DNA of 64,000 nt from Mycolicibacterium vinylchloridicum (GTDB lineage Bacteria; Actinomycetota; Actinomycetes; Mycobacteriales; Mycobacteriaceae). The position numbers were made by a program, and so were the translations under genes. This document shows, piece by piece, positions 60,149 through 64,000 of the stretch (position 1 is its first letter; each line of letters starts with the position of its first letter). Location of the stretch: the NCBI RefSeq assembly GCF_013404075.1, contig NZ_JACBJQ010000021.1:1-64000 (forward strand), read 5' to 3'. The notes under the pieces are model-generated. The model worked only from the letters and a program-made list of their open reading frames with translations. It had not been told where the DNA came from and searched no databases.

Positions 60149-61419
60149 GCTGGCCGCCGCGGTTGTCCACCCGGATGCTGGCCGGATTGATCACCGTCGC
60201 GCTGCTGCTGGTGGCCGGCGCACTGGTGCTGGGGCGCAGTGGCGACCCGTCCGGTAGAACCGTTGTCACCGTGCGGCTCTGGGATCCGGCCGTGGCCGCC
60301 GCCTACGCCGAGTCGTTCGCGGAGTTCAGCCGCAACCACCCCGGCATCGAGGTACGCACCGACGTCGTCGCGTACGCGGGCTACTTCGACACCCTGCGCA
60401 CCGATGTCGCCGGCGGCGGCGCCGACGACATCTTCTGGATCAACAACGCCAACTTCGCCGAATACGCCGACAACGGCCGACTGATGGCCATCGAACCCAG
60501 CGCCGACTGGGACCCGTCAGTGATCTCGCAGTTCACCAGGGGCGGCACGCTGTGGGGTGTGCCGCAGCTGACCGACGCCGGAATCGCCGTGTACTACAAC
60601 GCCGACCTGCTGGCGGCAGGCGGCGTCGACCCCGCCGAACTCGACAGCCTGCGCTGGGATCCTGACCCGAACGTCGACACCCTACGGCCGATGCTCAAGC
60701 GGCTCACCCACGGTAGGCAGTGGGGCTACAACGCCGCCAACGACTTACAGGCGATCTATCTCAACTACATCGGCTCGGCGGGCGGGGTGTTCAACGACGG
60801 CGACCGGTTCGCCTTCGACAACCCACAAGCCGTCACCGCGTTCAGCTACGTCATCGGCCTGATCAACACCGACCAGGTCGCGCCCCCGGCGTCGGACACC
60901 AACGACAACGGCGACTTCTCCCGCAACCAGTTCTTGTCGGGGCGCATGGCGCTGTTCCAATCCGGCACCTACAACCTGGCTCAGGTGGCAGACCATGCGA
61001 CGTTCCGCTGGGGTGTGGCGATGTTGCCGACCGGACCGGCCGGCCGGGTCAGCGTCACCAACGGCATTGTCGCCGCCGGCAATCCGGCCAGCCGCCATCC
61101 CCAGGCGGTGCGTGAGGTGCTGGCCTGGCTGGGCAGCACCCGCGGAAATGAGTACATCGGCCGCAACGGTGCGGCGATCCCCGCGGTGTTACCCGCTCAG
61201 CAGGTGTACTTCGACTACTGGTCGGCCAAAGGCGTGGACGTGCGGCCGTTCTTCACGGTGCTCGACGGCCCGCGGATCGCCGCGCCAGGCGGCGCCGGTT
61301 TCGCGGCGGGCTATCAGGCCATCAAGCCGTACTTCGATGAGATGTTCCTCGGCAGAACGCCTGTCGCCGAAGCACTGGCCGCCGCGCAAGAGGCCGCCAA
61401 CACCGCGGCGGCGCGCTAG
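60145..61419 (+). CDS. uspC: Extracellular sugar-binding protein UspC
   Basis: The 424-residue family-1 solute-binding protein has an N-terminal membrane segment (LAGLITVALLLVAGALVLG) without a lipobox Cys, then a periplasmic binding fold: VTVRLWDPAVAAAYAESFAEF, DDIFWINNANFAEYADN, GVPQLTDAGIAVYYN and NQFLSGRMALFQSGTYN. The M. tuberculosis homologue binds amino sugars and has been linked to peptidoglycan recycling; this role is transferred by homology. It overlaps the convergent cbiQ-like gene by 4 bp. Confidence 0.87.
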   Translation: MSWPPRLSTRMLAGLITVALLLVAGALVLGRSGDPSGRTVVTVRLWDPAVAAAYAESFAEFSRNHPGIEVRTDVVAYAGYFDTLRTDVAGGGADDIFWINNANFAEYADNGRLMAIEPSADWDPSVISQFTRGGTLWGVPQLTDAGIAVYYNADLLAAGGVDPAELDSLRWDPDPNVDTLRPMLKRLTHGRQWGYNAANDLQAIYLNYIGSAGGVFNDGDRFAFDNPQAVTAFSYVIGLINTDQVAPPASDTNDNGDFSRNQFLSGRMALFQSGTYNLAQVADHATFRWGVAMLPTGPAGRVSVTNGIVAAGNPASRHPQAVREVLAWLGSTRGNEYIGRNGAAIPAVLPAQQVYFDYWSAKGVDVRPFFTVLDGPRIAAPGGAGFAAGYQAIKPYFDEMFLGRTPVAEALAAAQEAANTAAAR

Positions 61420-62237
61420 ATGCCCGCCAGCACCGTCGCCTGCAAGACCGCCGACACCACAATCACCAGGCCACAGATCGTCAGCACCACCCAGTCCGCA
61501 CGCCGCGGGCCCGACGGTGCCGCCGAGATCAGGCCGGTGCCACCGCGTGCGGTGATCGCGTCGCCCATCTCATCGGCACGCCGCAGTGCCACCGTGATGC
61601 CGGCGGCCATCAGGTCGACGATCTCGATCGCCCAGCGCCGGCGGCGAGCCCGGCGGCTGGTCAGCACCGGCCGCGGCCGCAACCGCCGCGCAGCGTAGAG
61701 CAACCGGAATTCGTCGAGCAGCATCGGAAAGGCCCGCAGCGCCAACGCAAGTGACACTGCCCAGTCGTCGACCGGGATGCGGAAGACCTTGAACGGCCGG
61801 CCCAGCTTCGCCACCGCGGGCGCGACGTCGGCGACATTCGTCGTCCACGACACCAACATGCCCAGCGCCAGCAGCACGATCGCGACTACCGTCACGCGCA
61901 CGAACTTCAGCAGACCGCCGAGAGCAATGGTGTAAGAGCCCAGATGCACTTCGGGCGCGCCCTCGCCCAGGGTCGCGGTGACACACCCCAGCAGCAGCAG
62001 AATCCACAGCCATATCGGCACCGACGGCACGACACCGCGCGGGATGCGTGCCATCCGGATCGCGATGACGATGAGGATCGTGACCAGCGCCAACGGCACC
62101 CAATCCGGGTAGAACGCCAGCAGGGCCGAGAACCCGAGGACGACAAGGATTTTGGTGCCCGCCCACAGCTCGTGGATGGTTGAGGTTCCGGGCACCGGAC
62201 GCAGCAGCACCACCGGGCGGGCCTGCCGGGTGCTCAT
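61416..62237 (-). CDS. ECF transporter T component, CbiQ-like
   Basis: The 273-residue membrane protein has six helices and the CbiQ/EcfT helical motif regions SLALALRAFPMLLDEFRLLYAARRLR and RRADEMGDAITARGG. EcfT proteins join two ATPases to a substrate-capturing S component. Starts at ATG 62237, overlapping the ATPase stop (ATGA). Orthologous in position to Rv2325c. Vitamin or metal substrate unknown. Confidence 0.88.
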   Translation of the reverse strand: MSTRQARPVVLLRPVPGTSTIHELWAGTKILVVLGFSALLAFYPDWVPLALVTILIVIAIRMARIPRGVVPSVPIWLWILLLLGCVTATLGEGAPEVHLGSYTIALGGLLKFVRVTVVAIVLLALGMLVSWTTNVADVAPAVAKLGRPFKVFRIPVDDWAVSLALALRAFPMLLDEFRLLYAARRLRPRPVLTSRRARRRRWAIEIVDLMAAGITVALRRADEMGDAITARGGTGLISAAPSGPRRADWVVLTICGLVIVVSAVLQATVLAGI

Positions 62238-64000
62238 GACGGCCCCTCGGTCAGCACGCCGCCGTTCAGATGCAGGGTGCGCGGGCACAGCTCTTCCAGA
62301 CCGACGAAGTCGTGCGAGATCACCACGACGGTCAGGCCGCTGTTGCGGCGCAGATCGCTGAGCAATCGCAGCAGCCCCTGCTGACTGGCGGCGTCCAGGC
62401 CGGCCAGCGGTTCGTCGAGGATCAGTGCCTGCGGTGAGCGGGCCAGCAGGCCGGCGATCACCACGCGACGCATCTGCCCACCCGAGAGTTGGTCGATGCG
62501 GCGCCCGGCCAGCGACGCGTCCAATCCGACCTTCGCCAGCGCCGCAGTCACCCGCGCGTGATCGTGGGGCGAAAACCCGGCCGCGGAAGCGACTTCCAGG
62601 TCGACGCGGCTGCGCATCAGCTGTAGCCGGGCGGCCTGGAACGCGATCGCCACCTCGCCCACGCATTCCGGCGCGGGCCGTCCCCGCACCAGGCAGGAGC
62701 CGGTGGTCGGCGTGGTCAGTCCCGCCATGATCCAGGCCAGGGTGGACTTTCCAGAACCGTTGCCGCCGTGGATCAGCACGCCCTCGCCGTCGTGCACCGT
62801 GAAGCTGACGTCGTTCAGCGCAGGCTTGGCCCACGGTGTGCCGCTGGCATATTCGTGTCCGACATTCGACAACTGCAGCACCGGCTCCGCCGCGCGCGGG
62901 GTTGCACTGACCGTCGCCGTCGGCGCAGCCGTGCTCTCGACCAGATGCGCATTGTCCTGCGACTCGCTGAGTTTGACGATGCGGTCGGCGGTGTCCGCCT
63001 CGTTGTTGTAGTGGGTGATCTGCACCAGCGCCATCCGGTGCCGTTCGGTCAAACCGGACAACACGTTCAGCAGCGCCTCGCGCCCGCGCTGGTCGACCAT
63101 GCTGGTGACTTCGTCGGCGATCAGCAGCGACGGCTGACGCGCCAGCGCCGCCGCGACGGCCAGGCGCTGAAGCTCACCCCCGGACAGGCCGCCGGTGTCG
63201 CGCTCCTCCATGCCGCCCAGCCCGACCTCGGTGAGCAGCTCGGCAACGTCGGTGTCCGTTCCCGGCGGCAGGCCCCACACCACGTCGTCGGCGACTCGTG
63301 TTCCCAGCACCTGACTTTCGGGATGCTGCATGATGACCGCCGTCCCGCCCAACCGCCCCAGGCCGACCGCGCCGGGGCGTTCGATCGTGCCGGAGGTCGG
63401 CTCCCGCCCGGACAGCAGCAGCATCAGCGTGGTCTTGCCGGAACCGTTGGCGCCGGTGATCGCGACGGCCTCGCCGGCGTCCACGGTCAGGCTCAGCGGC
63501 CGAAGCGCGTCGTGGGTGGCGTTGGGGTACCGGAACCTTGCGTCGACCAGCCGCACCGGAACCGGTGCGACAGGCTCGGATTCGTCCGGTGTTTCGAGCT
63601 TGTGCACATCGGGGATGCCGCTGAGCCGATCCAGCACCCGCGACAGCGCCCACCAACCGACCAGGGTCACGATCATGATCGAGACGATCGCGTAGAACAT
63701 CAGCAGCACCGGCCAGTACTGCAGGCCGAGCCCGAAGATATGCCTGGCGTCCTGGGCCGCCGGACGGAACGGCTCGAAGTGCGACACCACCGAGATGACA
63801 CCGTCGAAGTTGGCGGTCATCGCCGAGAAGGTCAGCGTGCGCAGCCGCACGAGCACCGTGAGGGCGGCAATGATGAACAGCCCGAAAACCACTCCTGCCA
63901 CCAGTCCCACGGCGATGACGGTCGGGGTGCCCCGCTCGCGGCGTTTCATGATGCCGGCCAGCCCGCCCACGTAGGCGCAGTTGACCACCACCATCAATCC
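62234..64000 (-). CDS. ECF transporter: fused double ATPase with N-terminal membrane region (partial)
   Basis: The frame is open to the right edge, with at least 588 residues visible. The chain has N-terminal membrane helices, then ABC domain 1 (Walker A GANGSGKT, signature LSGGELQR, Walker B LLIADEVTS) and ABC domain 2 (GGNGSGKS, LSGGQMRR, LILDEPLAG). The N-terminal membrane region resembles an S component, so A, A' and S would all lie in one protein. The position matches Rv2326c (about 700 residues), so roughly 110 residues are missing beyond the window. Confidence 0.88.
   Translation of the reverse strand, partial: GLMVVVNCAYVGGLAGIMKRRERGTPTVIAVGLVAGVVFGLFIIAALTVLVRLRTLTFSAMTANFDGVISVVSHFEPFRPAAQDARHIFGLGLQYWPVLLMFYAIVSIMIVTLVGWWALSRVLDRLSGIPDVHKLETPDESEPVAPVPVRLVDARFRYPNATHDALRPLSLTVDAGEAVAITGANGSGKTTLMLLLSGREPTSGTIERPGAVGLGRLGGTAVIMQHPESQVLGTRVADDVVWGLPPGTDTDVAELLTEVGLGGMEERDTGGLSGGELQRLAVAAALARQPSLLIADEVTSMVDQRGREALLNVLSGLTERHRMALVQITHYNNEADTADRIVKLSESQDNAHLVESTAAPTATVSATPRAAEPVLQLSNVGHEYASGTPWAKPALNDVSFTVHDGEGVLIHGGNGSGKSTLAWIMAGLTTPTTGSCLVRGRPAPECVGEVAIAFQAARLQLMRSRVDLEVASAAGFSPHDHARVTAALAKVGLDASLAGRRIDQLSGGQMRRVVIAGLLARSPQALILDEPLAGLDAASQQGLLRLLSDLRRNSGLTVVVISHDFVGLEELCPRTLHLNGGVLTEGPS

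Overview
The window is high-GC actinobacterial DNA, almost certainly from a pigmented, non-tuberculous Mycobacterium (Mycolicibacterium). The evidence is a mycothiol-dependent dehydrogenase gene (mscR), three MmpL and one MmpS genes, DUF732, DUF4185 and DUF4189 secreted proteins, an MksB-type condensin operon, and gene orders at both ends that match, from memory, M. tuberculosis Rv2259-Rv2264c (left) and Rv2314c-Rv2326c (right). Genes are dense and many are coupled through ATGA or GTGA overlaps.

Layout. 1-8.6 kb: the tail of an ORF entering from the left, mscR with a partner metallo-beta-lactamase-fold gene, a zinc dehydrogenase, a SHOCT membrane protein, a TetR regulator facing an SDR gene across a clear pair of operator-like repeats, a LapA-like membrane protein, a SABATH-type methyltransferase and an Hsp70/actin-like membrane protein with a proline-rich tail. 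8.6-9.8 kb: a DapB-like reductase gene broken by a one-base frameshift. 9.8-15.9 kb: a seven-member carotenoid operon on the minus strand (crtI, crtB, a crtYc remnant, crtYd, crtT, crtU, a Rieske gene). CrtU and CrtT point to aromatic carotenoids, but crtYc carries two internal deletions.

16.1-21.0 kb: a four-gene Dpp/Opp peptide importer. 21.0-23.1 kb: an unusual repeat and Cys-ladder protein, an SDR, an SRPBCC protein and a DUF732 protein. 23.4-26.7 kb: mmpS-mmpL. 26.8-33.5 kb: small secreted proteins, a kinase-like phosphotransferase, a DUF4185 protein, and HxlR, thioesterase, TVP38 and DUF2237 genes. 33.7-39.5 kb: two tandem mmpL paralogues with no mmpS. They are followed by a TetR regulator facing a Ddn-like reductase gene across two matching palindromes.

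40.8-47.1 kb: an MksF-MksE-MksB (JetA-JetB-JetC) SMC operon followed by a membrane-protein gene where the JetD nuclease gene would be expected. 47.1-52.8 kb: a lipoprotein, a large LuxR (LAL) regulator, an MDR reductase and a DUF4189 protein. 52.9 kb: a tRNA with anticodon CAU. 53.0-64.0 kb: a threonine-aldolase-like enzyme, a histidine phosphatase, a CMD/AhpD-like protein, the TldE/TldD pair, the UspABC sugar importer, and a CbiQ plus fused ECF ATPase that runs off the right edge.

No rRNA, CRISPR array, integrase or complete insertion sequence was seen. The most unusual items are the 12-residue repeat/(Cxx)12 protein at 21.0 kb, the deleted crtYc inside an otherwise intact aromatic-carotenoid operon, and the JetD-less condensin operon.
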